Translations under genes and position numbers: made by a program
Notes under the pieces: model-generated
Databases searched by the model: none
What the model was told of the DNA's origin: nothing
The model's input: the letters and a program-made list of their open reading frames with translations, nothing else
Shown here: positions 22,858-35,069 of the stretch, piece after piece
How positions within the stretch are numbered: position 1 is the first letter of the stretch
Layout of the letters: each line of letters opens with the position of its first letter
Source of the DNA: Epiperipatus broadwayi
Taxonomy: Eukaryota; Onychophora; Udeonychophora; Euonychophora; Peripatidae
Assembly (NCBI GenBank): GCA_028023455.1
Contig: JAQFVV010013076.1
Span: forward strand, 62,001 to 126,000
Length of the DNA: 64,000 bases
Direction of reading: 5' to 3'

Positions 22858-22903
<46 letters not shown>
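22818..22903. repeat. two (TA)n tracts separated by GCTATCAACCCAGATAGA
   Basis: TA runs at 22818-22842 and 22859-22903. The left flank (ATCTGGGGTGAAAGC) and the separator (GCTATCAACCCAGAT) form an imperfect inverted repeat around the first tract. Confidence 0.85.
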
Positions 22904-22906
<3 letters not shown>

Positions 22907-22909
22907 GCC

Positions 22910-25900
22910 CTTATCTATAGGTCATAATAGGGTAGAAAGGTCAATTGCTAAAAAATTTTAAATTTTAAGATATGTTTGTATGATATATAAATAATAGTAG
23001 GATAATTAGATTTTATAGTACAATTTAAGGCTGAAAATACCTGGTATATAAAAGTGTAATGGATTATTTTAAAGGAACAGTTAAATAAAGCTTAATTATA
23101 TCCTTGCTTATGGTTGTAAAAGCTGGCCATATAAAATAATACAGCTATAAATAGTTAAAAGTATATTAATAATTTGAGTATGATATTTTAAAACTAATAA
23201 TTAAATAAATGCTATATGTAGTGTTATAATTATATTTAATAGTCAAAATTAATAGAGTATATTTTAAAATAAACTTTGGGATGGTGAGAATTATATTTAG
23301 TTCTACAAGTTTAAATTATTTTCCAAATTTTTTATAAAATATATCAGTTTTGGTAATTTAGACCGAGACTTAAATTAAAAATCATCTGATAAAGTTAGTA
23401 ATCATGTGACTGTATATTATATACCTTCACACACACGCTTGTTAGAATAATAATAAAGTTTGTGAATTATGGAACTAAATGTAATTGCTATCTGTCGTTA
23501 AAGTAAAAAGTTGAAATGTTAAACATTGTTTTAATAATTGTTTTAAAATTTAAATGGTTTTGATAAAATTATAATTGAGTTAAAAATACTATTTTAAGTA
23601 ATATTTAAGACATGACGTCATAAATGTCTTATTTGAAAAATCTAGTCTATTATAAAACTAAAATGTATAAATTTGTTCGTGCTAAAAAAGTCATTAACCA
23701 ATCAACGGAGGTATTTTAGCAGACAAAATATAAGAATTAGACGAAGCAGGAGAAAGTAATGTGTAAGTGAAGGAGGGAGTAACATATTTTTTAGCTGGAT
23801 AAGACCGCAAGCTAGAAAAGGGATATAATTTTAAAATTTTATATTTATTGTAAAAGTTTTTTTTAACATATAATATTTGGAACTGCCTTTACATGGAGGG
23901 CTAATTTTTAAAAGTTTTCTTACCAGTGATTTTATTCAAGTTTAGCCAAAACCTTGCAGTAAAAATGGAAGTACTAAAGGAAAAAATACCTAAAAATATT
24001 GCTAAAGGAAAAATATTTGTAAAGTGCCTCGATACAGCTTTATTTATGCTCAACCAGAAACTTATTATTGTAACTCAGAGGAATATAATTTGGACACTAT
24101 ACGAAAACTTAAAAGAGAAGTTACTTGCCGTCAGGAAAATTATGACGCACAAATTTTATAAGGCTACTCTGAAGTTATTTTATTCTTCTCTATGGGAAAA
24201 TTAAGATGCTGTATATTATAAAGAATTATGTAAAAGTTATAATGAGAAAAAAATGTTTGTCCTTTTTAAAGGAAATATTACAAAGTATATAGTACCAGAA
24301 CTTTAAAAGAAAGGAAAAATTACCGAAGAATGATATGAAAGAGCTATTGTGTTTTTTTTTTTTAAAAAAAAAGAACAGAAAAACTTTCTCTAAGAAAAAT
24401 TAAAAATGTTATAAAGTGTTCATTGGAGAAATGCTTGATTTAGAAAATATAAATTTAAATTAATTAATGAAAATGGATCCATGGAAACCGAAAAATTTAC
24501 TGAATATTTAAAGCAAAGTACCTAGAAGATGCATCATAAAAGTCGCGCGGGAAAATCTTAGCAGAAAATATTAGAAGAGAATATGTAGACGTTTTTCTTT
24601 ACGGGATTAACTAATATCATAATTAATAATTGTATTAAATATTATAAAAAACCAAGGATTGTCATCTATGAATATTTATTAAACAGAGCAATAATTGTTT
24701 TGCCTTAAAATAGAACATTAAGTGACTGAAGAAGAAATAATAAACATTTTTTTTTAGCTTTAATATGAACGGTTTTCAAGAAAATTGATGAAGAAGTACA
24801 GTAAATATAGTTTAAATATTTTTTACTAAGTTATTTTAAAATATAAAATGCCATGTGAGATTAGGCAAAACATATAAACATAAATTTAGTAATATTAAGA
24901 TTTAAATATAATAGCTTGATAAAATTATAGAAATATTGTTTAAAAATAAAGTGTATGTATGTGAGTCTTATATCTACAAGAATCAAATGGATGGTGAAGC
25001 CTACGGAACGCGATGGAGAAGATAAAGATCGTTTGGTAATTTTGATATTTATCCATAATGCATAATGTATTTTTTTTAGATCATCTATTGATTAAGAATG
25101 AAGTGTGAAAGTTTAAATTATATGTACACATTTTATACAACATTTTTAACATATAATGAGATAGGAATAATTCGGAATATGCATGCAATAATTTATTTAA
25201 AGTATATTAATAATATAATTTAACAGAACAGTTGTGTGATTCTTTTGGGCTTTCATGTGATAAAGTATTCAAATATTCAAATAGTTTGTATATGATTAAA
25301 TATACGAGGAAAGTAGTAAAAAGATTTTCTTATAGAACAGTGGAATAGTTTTGAAATAAATGAATTTTATTATTGTTAGAAATGCAGATATGTATTTGTC
25401 GATGTACAGTATAGAAAAATCTTGAGAAATAAGATCGGATAGTGACTTGGAAGTACTAGTGGAGAGGAAACCAAGATGATGTTTTTTTTTAAGAAATAGG
25501 AAAAATAAAGGATTTGGATCATATTTAGTTTTGTGTGATTTCAGTATAGTTAACTAAGCCCTATAACTGAACACATATAGTTTGGACAGTGTTTTTGCAT
25601 ATCTTTAAACTTTTTGATGTTATAATAAAGCTGAAGAAATAGCTTTAGCATCGTTCCTATAATAGAGGTTGGTAGACAGGTAAAGGTCACTCCTCTATAG
25701 TGTCTTTTAATTCACTGTGCCATGATTGTCAAGGTTTATGACGAGTAATATTCTAGTTATATTTTGATCCTATGCATCTATCTTCGCTATCCTTATTTTG
25801 TGAATCTGCATCGGTCAGAAAGATATTTTCAAAGAAATAATGAATAAAATAGAACTGAAGATATGTTATCGTTTGTGTAAGAATAGTTTATTTGCTGGAA

Positions 25901-27500
25901 TGTATAGAATTGTGTAACTTTAAAATTGAAAGTCCAAAAATATCATAAAGAGAGAAAGAATCATATAATACATTGTAAAATTAATTCGGAAATGAATATA
26001 AGATTTTTTGAAAAGAAATCTAAACCAAGTATTTAAAAGTGATAATAAAATTTGAATGAATTTTTTGTTAAAATAATATTTAGAAAATAAGTATTGCATA
26101 TTTATTAAGAAAATAGTTCAATAAGGTATAATAAACATATACTTGTGCAAGGCATGTTAATAGTTGTAATTATATCATCCGAAGTAAGGCTTGAATGAGA
26201 ATATTAGGATTAATAAACATCGGATAATGAACAATAAAAAACCTAATACCGAATGTAGAATAATGTTTTGACTTTGTAAGATTCCATACAACCAATATAA
26301 AACTAGAATTCGTTATTTTGTATAATTTTACTACGAATGTAAATTTTGTAAAAAATATAATTTTAATAATATTAGGGATGCAAAGTGTTTGTGATAAGCA
26401 TATAAGAAATGCATTTTGTAACAAGCTAACCGTAATAATAAATCAAATAATAATACTGTATTTTCTTAAGCGTTTTAAAGATAAGATTTAACTAGGAAAA
26501 ATAAATAGTATTTTGATTTCATTTTTATAAACTAGTAAACTAAGTTGAGATAGGAGAGTAAGGGATATCCAATGTACATAATGTAAAAATATTGTTAATT
26601 TATTTATGTTGTTAATAAACTTTGTTTTAAATTTATTTTAAAGTTTTGTGTCCGCGTTGTTATTTCTCCACATGGATGCCTGAAATCACGATACATTTAT
26701 AATTGAAACAGACATATAGTTTTTGCACAAAAAGGTAAACATAAAAGTGTTATAATAATTTTGAGAATTTATTGGTATGTTAAAATTAAAAGATCATAAT
26801 TTTATATTATTTATTGGTCATAAGTCGGTTGCCACAATATTACATTAAATTATATGCTAAAGTTGCCACACGTATTCTGTTGTCAGATTATTAAAATACT
26901 ACCACGTACGTATTTATTTATTTCATTTAGGAAGAAATAAGATTATATCATATTTATTATTGTTATTATTATTCTTATTATTATTAGTTGCTGTGTAGTA
27001 GATTATGACATAAAAATTCCCTTTTCATATTTTACTACCGTAATTTTAAATCAGTTAGAATACAATTTATGAACCTGAGATTTTATTTTATTTTATTTTT
27101 CTTCATTTTATTTAATTGAGCTAGATTCTTGTTATAAAGAAGATTAAGATATGATTATTATTTTAATCGTAGTGCATAGAGCTTAGAAAGTCGTAAGAAT
27201 ACTATGAGTTATTTATTTGGTATAGTAAAAAAAGAGGGGATAGTGTTCTTATGCCTTTGAGGTAGTATCGTGTGGATAATGCCTCAATGTAGTCTATCTC
27301 GTTCCCCGTATTGTCACTCCATGTCTCATGAAAATAGTAAATATTTGTTAATTCATTTTAAAATTGAATCGAATTTGTATTTTAAAATTAGAGCTAGTAA
27401 TCATTTTTATTAATGCTGAATATTTCATTTATTTATTTGTTAACTGAGCTAGAACCCGTAATATTGGTAATAAACAATAATTTTGGGGGTGAGGACGCGC
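22910..27500. other. unassigned AT-rich DNA with possible decayed coding sequence
   Basis: No family recognised. From 23926 a 92-codon frame is open, and a second frame over the same bases reads as plausible protein (ICKVPRYSFIYAQPETYY then LDTIRKLKREVTCRQENYD). Overlapping open frames with several restarts to about 24700 suggest an old element or pseudogene. A perfect palindromic CRE-type octamer TGACGTCA lies at about 23614. At 26610-26670 AATAAA is followed by a patch with CCGCGTTG that could be an element end. Confidence 0.35.
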
Positions 27501-27525
27501 GGGGGGAGGTTAGAATATATATATA

Positions 27526-27738
27526 CAGTATTTAAAAGCTTTTAAAAAATATATGTATAACCGTCACTTAGGAGCGCTTTCAACCAACTTAAGATCACAG
27601 AATTATGGGAAAGTTGATATCATAGAATTATGGGAAAGCTGACATTTTAAACGTGATAGTTGACAAAGCCACAAGTTGGTTGAAAGCACTCCTAAGTGAC
27701 GGTTATACATATATTTTTTATAAGCTTTTAAATACTGT
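27526..27738. mobile_element. MITE, Tc1/mariner-like ends
   Basis: Inverted arms of about 65 bases (27526-27590 and 27673-27738) start CAGTATTTAAAAGC and share ACCGTCACTTAGGAG and GCTTTCAACCAACTT. TA dinucleotides flank both outer ends, as expected of Tc1/mariner target duplication. The 82-base centre contains a tandem duplication of about 24 bases around AGAATTATGGGAAAG. No transposase is present, so this is a non-autonomous element. Confidence 0.8.
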
Positions 27739-27807
27739 ATTTTTAAATATTTATTTATAAATTTGCGTATATTATTTTGAAGAAATACAGACATCGATTT
27801 ATAATAT

Positions 27808-27821
27808 TATATATATATATA

Positions 27822-27856
<35 letters not shown>

Positions 27857-27921
27857 GAAGAAATACCATCCTGAATATCATATATATATTATATAGATAT
27901 ATATGATATTCAAGATGGTGC
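27808..27921. repeat. (TA)n plus small inverted repeat
   Basis: A broken TA tract (27808-27853) is followed by an inverted pair, ACCATCCTGAATATCATATA and its near inverse TATGATATTCAAGATGGT, with a TA-rich centre. Confidence 0.75.
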
Positions 27922-27944
27922 AGATTTCATAAGCTGCTTATAGC

Positions 27945-28290
27945 TGCTGCTATTATTATTGTTATTCTTACATCACAGAAGAATGTACAGGTTGGTTGAT
28001 CTGTTCTGTGGCCTTTGCCATATGGCTGAGGAGGCTTTACAGCAAAAAATTTTCAACTGCAAGGCCATGGAGCAGACTAAATGCATTTTGCAGGGGAAAT
28101 ACAGAAAACAAAATACTAATTATGTCAACTTACAAAGGTAGGTCTCTACCAGCCATAAGGGCCTCGACATTCATCTTATATGCACTCTGGGGCACTAGGT
28201 GTACTTTTGTATTTGGGAAATATATAGTTTTTCTTACATAATTATTTTTAATGTAAATTCAATACCTTATGATATAACTTCGATTTTGCC
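27945..28290 (+). pseudogene. L1/Tx1-like LINE (family X), 3' fragment
   Basis: Frames at 27959-28241 give FLHHRRMYRLVDLFCGLCHMAEEAL followed by a frame change and SLPAIRASTFILYALWGTR. This parallels the longer copy at 32420-32670 (FCGLCHRAEETLSHLIYHCEGL, then PSVKAATFVLYAYWCTR). The C-x2-C...C pattern is the zinc-binding tail found at the end of many LINE reverse transcriptases. The copy is truncated at its 5' end and runs into an (ATT)n tract. Confidence 0.75.
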
Positions 28291-28297
28291 TTAAATA

Positions 28298-28300
<3 letters not shown>

Positions 28301-28395
<95 letters not shown>

Positions 28396-28453
28396 ATAAT
28401 ATATTATTATTATTATTATTATTATTATTGTATAATAATAATAATAATAATAA
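28301..28453. repeat. (ATT)n then (AAT)n microsatellite
   Basis: About 95 bases of ATT repeats change through an ATAATAATAT break into AAT repeats that run directly into the GAA tract. Confidence 0.95.
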
Positions 28454-28454
28454 T

Positions 28455-28883
28455 GAAGAAGAAGAAGAAGAAGAAGAAGAAGAAGAAGAAGAAGAAGAAG
28501 AAGAAGAAGAAGAAGAAGAAGAAGAAGAAGAAGAAGAAGAAGAAGAAGAAGAAGAAGAAGAAGAAGAAGAAGAAGAAGAAGAAGAAGAAGAAGAAGAAGA
28601 AGAAGAAGAAGAAGAAGAAGAAGAAGAAGAAGAAGAAGAAGAAGAAGAAGAAGAAGAAGAAGAAGAAGAAGAAGAAGAAGAAGAAGAAGAAGAAGAAGAA
28701 GAAGAAGAAGAAGAAGAAGAAGAAGAAGAAGAAGAAGAAGAAGAAGAAGAAGAAGAAGAAGAAGAAGAAGAAGAAGAAGAAGAAGAAGAAGAAGAAGAAG
28801 AAGAAGAAGAAGAAGAAGAAGAAGAAGAAGAAGAAGAAGAAGAAGAAGAAGAAGAAGAAGAAGAAGAAGAAGAAGAAGAAGAA
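28455..28883. repeat. (GAA)n microsatellite, about 143 units
   Basis: About 429 bases of uninterrupted GAA/AAG repeat, purine-only on the plus strand. It gives poly-Glu, poly-Lys or (minus) poly-Ser reading frames that are not genes on their own. The poly-Lys frame stays open into the ORF1-like region of the LINE that follows. Tracts of this kind can form triplex DNA. Confidence 0.98.
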
Positions 28884-29525
28884 TGAAAATAATAAAGGAT
28901 TTGATTTATCAGAAGAAAGACTTGAAAAGAAAACAAGTTATAAACAAAAGGATATAAAGCAAATACTGACATTGGATGTGGTATTTCAGGGAAGTGAAAA
29001 GGAAAAAAAAATTCTATGCAAACACATATGAATACAGATAAGCAAGAAAGTGAAACTGCAAATGTAAATAATGATGATAGTAATATTGGTGAGATTCTAG
29101 ATTCTTCATTAAGGTTAGAGGAAAAAGTGTGCCTTAAGATAAATAATACAAAAGTAAAAGTAAAAAAAAAGGAATGATATGCAAATGCATGCAGTTAAAG
29201 CTTTAGAAAAAAATAGACAAACACCGGAAAAAAATGTTGATGGGAAGCAATATTATGAAGAGAATATGAATTTGGACAAAGAACTGGAATTAAGTAAAAA
29301 ACAAAGAACTAGGAACAATATGAATATTGAGATTACTCAGACAATAATGCCAAATATGCAGCAAGTTACTCAGGGTAATATTGAACAGAAAAAAGCTAAA
29401 ATTAGGAGAACTTATGATTGATGACACAGGGGAACGGTATCGAATGGACAGATATACTGATGTTGAAACTAAAAGTGAGTTTGAAGATGCCCAATATTTA
29501 CAATTGATAGATAGCCTAAGATAAG
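28884..29525 (+). pseudogene. ORF1-like region of family X LINE
   Basis: Open stretches in three frames (to 29031, 29029-29176, 29179-29421) are rich in Lys, Glu, Asn and Gln, as in LINE nucleic-acid-binding first proteins, but with no recognisable zinc knuckle or RRM. It begins immediately after the GAA tract, whose AAG frame is continuous with NENNKGFDLSEERLEKK. Whether the tract is an expanded Lys run of ORF1 or a separate microsatellite cannot be told from one copy. Confidence 0.5.
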
Positions 29526-29588
29526 TATAATTAAAAATAAAGTAAATTCAAATAAATTCAAAGTAAAAAGTAAATCTTTATAACTGAA

Positions 29589-30582
29589 AATTAAAATTGC
29601 TTCTTTTAATGTATGGGGTTTGAATTCAATAGAAAAAAATATTTAAGTTGAAACAATGGATCAGGAAAACAAAACCTCATATAATGGGACTGCTTGAAAC
29701 CAAAATTTGTGCAGGGTCACAAATTGATCCAGCAAAATGTCTAAATAGTGAGAGCTTTGTTGCATGTTCAAGAGACTCTACCTCTCCATCAGCTGGTACA
29801 GGTCTTTTGATAGCTACTGCTTGCCAGTTTACCAATTTTCAAATCATATACATTGATGCATTACTTTATTTCACAAAATAATTAAAATAAATGTAATTGT
29901 TGTTTATATGCCATTGCAAAAATATAAAATAAATACAATAATTGCCACAATTAATTCAACACTGGGATCTACAGCTAATCCAACAATTTTGATTGGAGAC
30001 TGCAATGTAACATATGATGAGTTTGTAAATAAGTGGATACATAAATTATCGGTTCCATTGATGAGTGCAATGGTTTTCTTACCTGAAGATGCTGTTTCAT
30101 TTCATAATGGCCAATTTTCAACATTAATTGATCTTTGTTTTTACTCTCCAGTGTTTCATCATCTAATAAGCATGAAGTTAATCCCATCACCAATTTCTGA
30201 TCACTCAGCTCAGTTCATATCAATTGACCTCAGTAATATACAAGTCTCTAGACTGCCACTAACTATAACAATAAGAATGTTGATTCCAACCTTAACACCC
30301 GAATTTATTTTTTCAGAGACTCATATTATGTGGAATAAGATTCTTTCAATGACCTTAAACCCAATACAGCAATATTTAGCTTACATTAATATCTTGTCCT
30401 TTAACATTAATCATATAGTGAAAAATCAGCCACCTCCCTTAGGATTGTTGAAGCTTGCAGAACAAATTCATAAACGTATTGTGGCGATAACCCCTACTCA
30501 ACACACACAGAAACGTACACATATACTAACAAATGCGTATAACAAGGCATGTGAAACACTGAAAAGCTATTTAAAAAAATAA
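29589..30582 (+). pseudogene. family X endonuclease and connection domain
   Basis: Starts KIASFNVWGLNS at about 29589, shifts frame, then KPHIMGLLETK (catalytic E), VYMPLQKY, ILIGDCNVTYDE (GDxN motif), LIDLCFYS, and ISDHSAQF with the SDH motif intact. It is followed by a connection region with NILSFNINH, also found in the minus-strand relative at about 61110. At least two frame changes are needed to read it through. The motifs fit an apurinic-type LINE endonuclease. Confidence 0.8.
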
Positions 30583-30665
30583 AATATAGGATATGCCTAA
30601 GGCATCAACACACATGGACTCGACAATACATTAGATGGGCATTAGGGAGGGGAGCGGAGATCAAA

Positions 30666-32232
30666 GTGCCATTAGCAATTAAAGTCAACAATGAAACATT
30701 TACTGGAAATAATATGATCTTACCAATTCTTAATTATTTTAAAGATAAGCTGGGACCAGGGAAATTGATACAATACCAGCCAAATATATTTGGAATGGCA
30801 GATATTGAATCACCATATGCAATAGATGATTTTATAATGAAAATGAATGAAATGCCAAACAACTGTCACCCAGGAAGCCCTGGAATTCCACTGTTCATAT
30901 TAAAACACCTTGACAAGGTGACTAGAAAATGCCTGTGCCAGCTGGCAAATTATTTATCGCAGGGAATAATAACAATGGAGGAAGTTAATACAATCATGAT
31001 GATGCCTTTTAATAAAAAAAAGAAGTCCACCCTTTTGTTATCAGAGATAAGGCCAATATCAATAGGTCCATTGCCCATAAAGATTTTAGAGAAAGTAATT
31101 AAAGATAAAATAAAACCATTTATTTTGCCGATGACTTCTCCAGCTCAATTTGCAAAAAAAAAACATTCATCTACCACAGAAGCTGCTGTTATTTAAGGCT
31201 ATTTTGACATCAGTTAGAGAAAAGAAAAGATATGGCCCGATTGTTGTACAGCTGGATATTGCTTCGGCTTTTGACAATTTTGATATATTTATACTGTTGA
31301 GATTATTGAATGACACTGAAATACCAAAATCATATATATATATATATATATATGTTATAAAAATTTACTCTTAAATCGTGAGCTTCACATTAGCCTAAAT
31401 GGCAGAAATTTGCCAGCTTTCACACCAACTAAGTCACTTTCACAGGGGTCCCCCACTTTGTGCCATCTTATTCATTTTATATATACATCTTCTTGTTCGA
31501 CTACAACAGGCATTTGAGGGAATGGTGATCCTGGAAACAGGTCAAAAATTGACCTGCATTGCATACATGAATGATATTACAGTTTTCCTGACATCAAAAA
31601 AGCAGATACTAAAACTACAGATGATTTTAGAAGAATACTCAAAGGAATTTAAACTAGGTTTCAATCCAGAAAAAACTGCAGCATTGACCATATTCATGGG
31701 AAGGCCATGTACATCCACTTTCCAGGCAAAGTCAGGCTCATTACTTGGGTTTCCATTCCATCTGGGGACTACTGGAATGAGATGTCATTTGCAGAACAAA
31801 TTGAAAAATGAAATCCAGAAAATAGCAGACTCTCTAGCCAATACCTATATGTCAATATATTCTAAGATTCAATTAATTAACAGTTTGATGATGACTAAGA
31901 TAGTTTACTTTATGCCAGTGGTTGCTTTCTCAAAGGCTTTTATCTCTAAAATTAAGACCATTTGCAACCAGCTACTATGGTGAAGGAAAGTCGTGGCAAT
32001 ATCAATGGCAAAATTATGTCACCGACTGAATAAAAATGGTTTGGGGTTACATGATATTGGTATTTTTAACAAACAGAGAATGAGGAACAATATAATTGAT
32101 ATTGTTAAACAATTTCCAAAAATGAAGCAGCTCATAGAGGTCATTCCAACTGATAAACCACCACCAAAAAAATTATCATATTTTGAACAATTAATATATC
32201 GTTGTAAAACAGAATCAAAAATCCCAGAGTAA
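30666..32232 (+). pseudogene. family X reverse transcriptase
   Basis: RT blocks in order: HPGSPGIPLFIL, EIRPISIGPLPIKILEKVI, PAQFAKKKHS, motif A VVQLDIASAFDNF (31246-31284), a (TA)n insertion at 31337-31352 within the block after motif A, motif B-like GPPLCAILFILYIHLL, catalytic box YMND (31564-31575, usual YxDD, so the first aspartate is replaced by N), then GFNPEKTAAL and LLGFPFHLG. Multiple frameshifts (31150-31200, 31340-31400, 31980) break it. The YMND change and the microsatellite would each destroy activity. Confidence 0.82.
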
Positions 32233-32298
32233 TTTATTAATAAGTACAAATACTGGAAAATTTATGAACTAATAAATGAAGATAATAACACAATTGCT

Positions 32299-32815
32299 TT
32301 GGAACCGATACTGGGAATTAATAATAAACAATTGGTTAAAAGGTATAAACGATGGGCCTTAGAACCAAAGTTTTTCAATTTTCTGATAAATCTTAACTTA
32401 TCTGCATTACCTACCATATATTTTCTTTGCCATAAAAGATTGTATACATCAATTGATACCTTTTGTGGGTTATGCCATCGAGCTGAGGAAACCCTATCAC
32501 ATCTGATATATCACTGTGAGGGACTTAGGCAGATAAGAAATCTGATAACTAGCAATTACAGGAAGTCTAATGTAACAATGCATCAATTAATTTTTGAATT
32601 TAGAGTGGGATTAACACCAAGTGTCAAGGCAGCAACCTTTGTGTTATATGCATACTGGTGTACTAGATGAACCTTTCTAATTGGTAACAATTCCAGGAGG
32701 TATCCAGCTACTTTTTCAAATAAATTTCCAATGATACAGAAAAGGGATAAGACACTGGCCAGACCTGACATTTATGCAGCAACCTGGTCATTACTTAAGA
32801 TTAGATCAATGTTAT
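32299..32815 (+). pseudogene. family X C-terminal zinc-binding region
   Basis: Reads LPTIYFLCHKRLYTSIDTFCGLCHRAEETLSHLIYHCEGL, interrupted in my reading only by a TGA at 32668, after which the frame continues (TFLIGNNSRRYPATFSNKF) to about 32815. The C-x2-C-H-C arrangement is the RVT-associated zinc-binding tail. The homologous block is at 27959-28241. Confidence 0.78.
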
Positions 32816-33280
32816 AGTGACAAAAATGATAAAACTCTTAGGAACCGGTATAGTGGGTTTTTTTTTTTAGGACAACACCAGTTTGAACATTGTATGTTGG
32901 GAAAATTAAACATTATAGATGGATGTTGCTTTGTTATATGTATGATATTCATTCTTGTTGATGGCTTACTCAATTTATCTACTAGAGAATTATGCTTTAC
33001 AAAAACAAATGGCATCCAGACCCACACTACCTTAATTGAATGAGGATATAATCATTTTGTAGAACTCTATCATTCGAAACAATTGAGATTGAATCCAACA
33101 CTGGAATCATTTCATTCAAGTGCCATCTCATTCTAATCCATTAATGGACAATTGAATTAAGTGGAGAACTGTACTTGCAGTAATAATTGTAACATTTGTT
33201 TCTTGATGTACTCATTTTTTCTTGTTCTTTTTACTGATGTAACCACTTTTCTTAAGTAAAAATAAAGTTTGCTTTGAAAC

Positions 33281-33281
<1 letters not shown>

Positions 33282-33365
<84 letters not shown>

Positions 33366-33388
33366 TGATGATGATGATGATGATGATG

Positions 33389-33434
<46 letters not shown>

Positions 33435-33440
33435 CAATAA
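33282..33440. repeat. (AAT)n with central (GAT)n
   Basis: About 81 bases of AAT repeats, nine GAT units (33363-33390), then AAT again. It starts directly after the LINE 3' end and probably grew from its tail. Confidence 0.95.
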
Positions 33441-33444
33441 TCAT

Positions 33445-34975
33445 TATAAACTCATTTATTTATAAGGTGTAAATCAGCTTATAAGTTGATAAATATTTTA
33501 TTAAGAAAATAAATAATATAACAAATAAATGATCTATTATCCAATGAATATGTCCTTTGAAATATATGATTCAATATTTCATAAATAATGCAATTTATAA
33601 ATAGGTAAATCAAATGATGCATTGATTTATAATAGTATGCAAGTTTATTAAGATAATAATACAAAAATTAAATTTAACAATTATAAATTTAAAAATCCAC
33701 TGTTTTATCTAATCTGGATATATTGCAATTACTATATTTCAATCTAAACTTTAAATAATATTTTAATACATATGTCTCACAATCACAACAAACGGCTTAG
33801 TACATTCTATCTTTTTCAATAAATGTTTTTTTAAAATAAATTTTATATCAAACAAACTTTCTATACAATTAATCACATTATTTTCCTACAAGTATTAGTA
33901 CTGATTTATTCAAGTCTTAATTACTTGATCTATTTATTAAATTTGTAATGAATAGTGTAAGTAATTTAAATTGCGCTTTACGCAAAAAAGTGAAGCTTGT
34001 CTAAAATATTTTTAAAGAGTTATATGGCTAACCGCTTTCATTGAACTTAAGTCTCCATATTCATAGCCTACTTGAATTGAAGTAAATAAATTATATTGTT
34101 GTTTTTGATTTTCAAAAAAAAAATTAAAATAGAAAAATAAGATAAAAGTTAATTTAATGATAATTTTTATAAGTCATTTATGCTAATGTCTGTTACCAAG
34201 GTGGACATTTTTAGTATTCTTCAATTGCAGTTCTATTTTCTTTGATGTTTTCCATAACATTCCAATGATAATAATAATGATCAATTTCTCCATGTGAATT
34301 ATTCTTAAATGGTATCCAGCTATTTTTTTTAGTAGATATTAACATCCATATCTATATCAAAACATTGACTGCTTCAAATTGCTCAGCATAGTTTTTTTCA
34401 CGTTAGAAAAATAATTACTTTTTTTGTTGTTATTCATTTTATTTCTTATAGATATTAATTAAGAAGGCTATGCTCTCTCCGTTGTAATATCTATTGAAAG
34501 TGGATTATGGATTGTACATCAAATTCATAAAATATAACAAGTATGCCTGTAAAAAAACAATATCTCTCCGAAAGTAAACTTTTTTGTTCTTTTTGTATGT
34601 GTATGTGTGTGCTGCCAGACAATAATTTGTTCTTTTTTAAAATTGGCTGAAATTGTGAATTTCTTTCTTTATTATTATAACAAAGTCAGCAATAAATATA
34701 ATTATAACAAAGTTTATTATTATTCAACACAGTAAAGTTAATACATTATTTTATTTTAACTTAAATAAATTACATATTCACTCTTGTATTCATTCTGAGT
34801 TTGAATTTATTTTTAATCCATATATTTGTTTTTTATGAAACTTAACTATTTAAATATAAATATAAATGCTTCCTAATTGTTTTATTTATTTATGATTTAA
34901 TTTAAATGTCACTCTTACCTCGGTGTCTTTTATCATAGCTCAATCATATCACAACCATCCTACAGGCAAGAAGTC
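33445..34975. other. unassigned AT-rich DNA
   Basis: No gene or element recognised. Confidence 0.5.
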
Positions 34976-34978
34976 TGT

Positions 34979-35014
<36 letters not shown>

Positions 35015-35065
35015 TGTAATGGGCACACATGCCGTTACATTATTTTTTTTTTTAAAAAAATACTT
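34979..35065. repeat. (AC)n(AT)n and TGTAA hairpin
   Basis: AC repeats pass into TA repeats, then TGTAATGGGCACACATGCCGTTACA, a hairpin with TGTAA/TTACA ends, followed by a T12A7 run. This is the inverted form of the TTACAA-(TA)n junction seen elsewhere. Confidence 0.75.
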
Positions 35066-35069
35066 AAAA

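Larger units (their letters stand above)
28884..33281 (+). mobile_element. L1/Tx1-like non-LTR retrotransposon (family X), decayed
   Basis: A plus-strand LINE of about 4.4 kb: a Lys/Glu/Asn-rich ORF1-like part (28884-29525), then ORF2 with endonuclease (29589-30250), connection domain, reverse transcriptase (30660-31983) and a C-terminal zinc-binding tail (32450-32520). The final AATAAA at about 33261 precedes an (AAT)n tail. Many frameshifts and stops interrupt ORF2. Clade assignment rests on the start FNVWGLNS, LLETK, and the CCHC-type tail, and is tentative. Confidence 0.8.

Noticed and set aside
26600-26700. LTR end (AATAAA, then a patch ending CCACA followed by TGG)
   Set aside because: No second LTR copy or internal retroviral-type genes were found nearby.
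28391-29031. Long frames of poly-Ser, poly-Glu and poly-Lys
   Set aside because: They are translations of the GAA microsatellite in different frames; only the link to the LINE ORF1-like region is worth noting.
33157-33465. Poly-Asn, poly-Ile and poly-Leu frames
   Set aside because: Translations of the AAT/GAT microsatellite.
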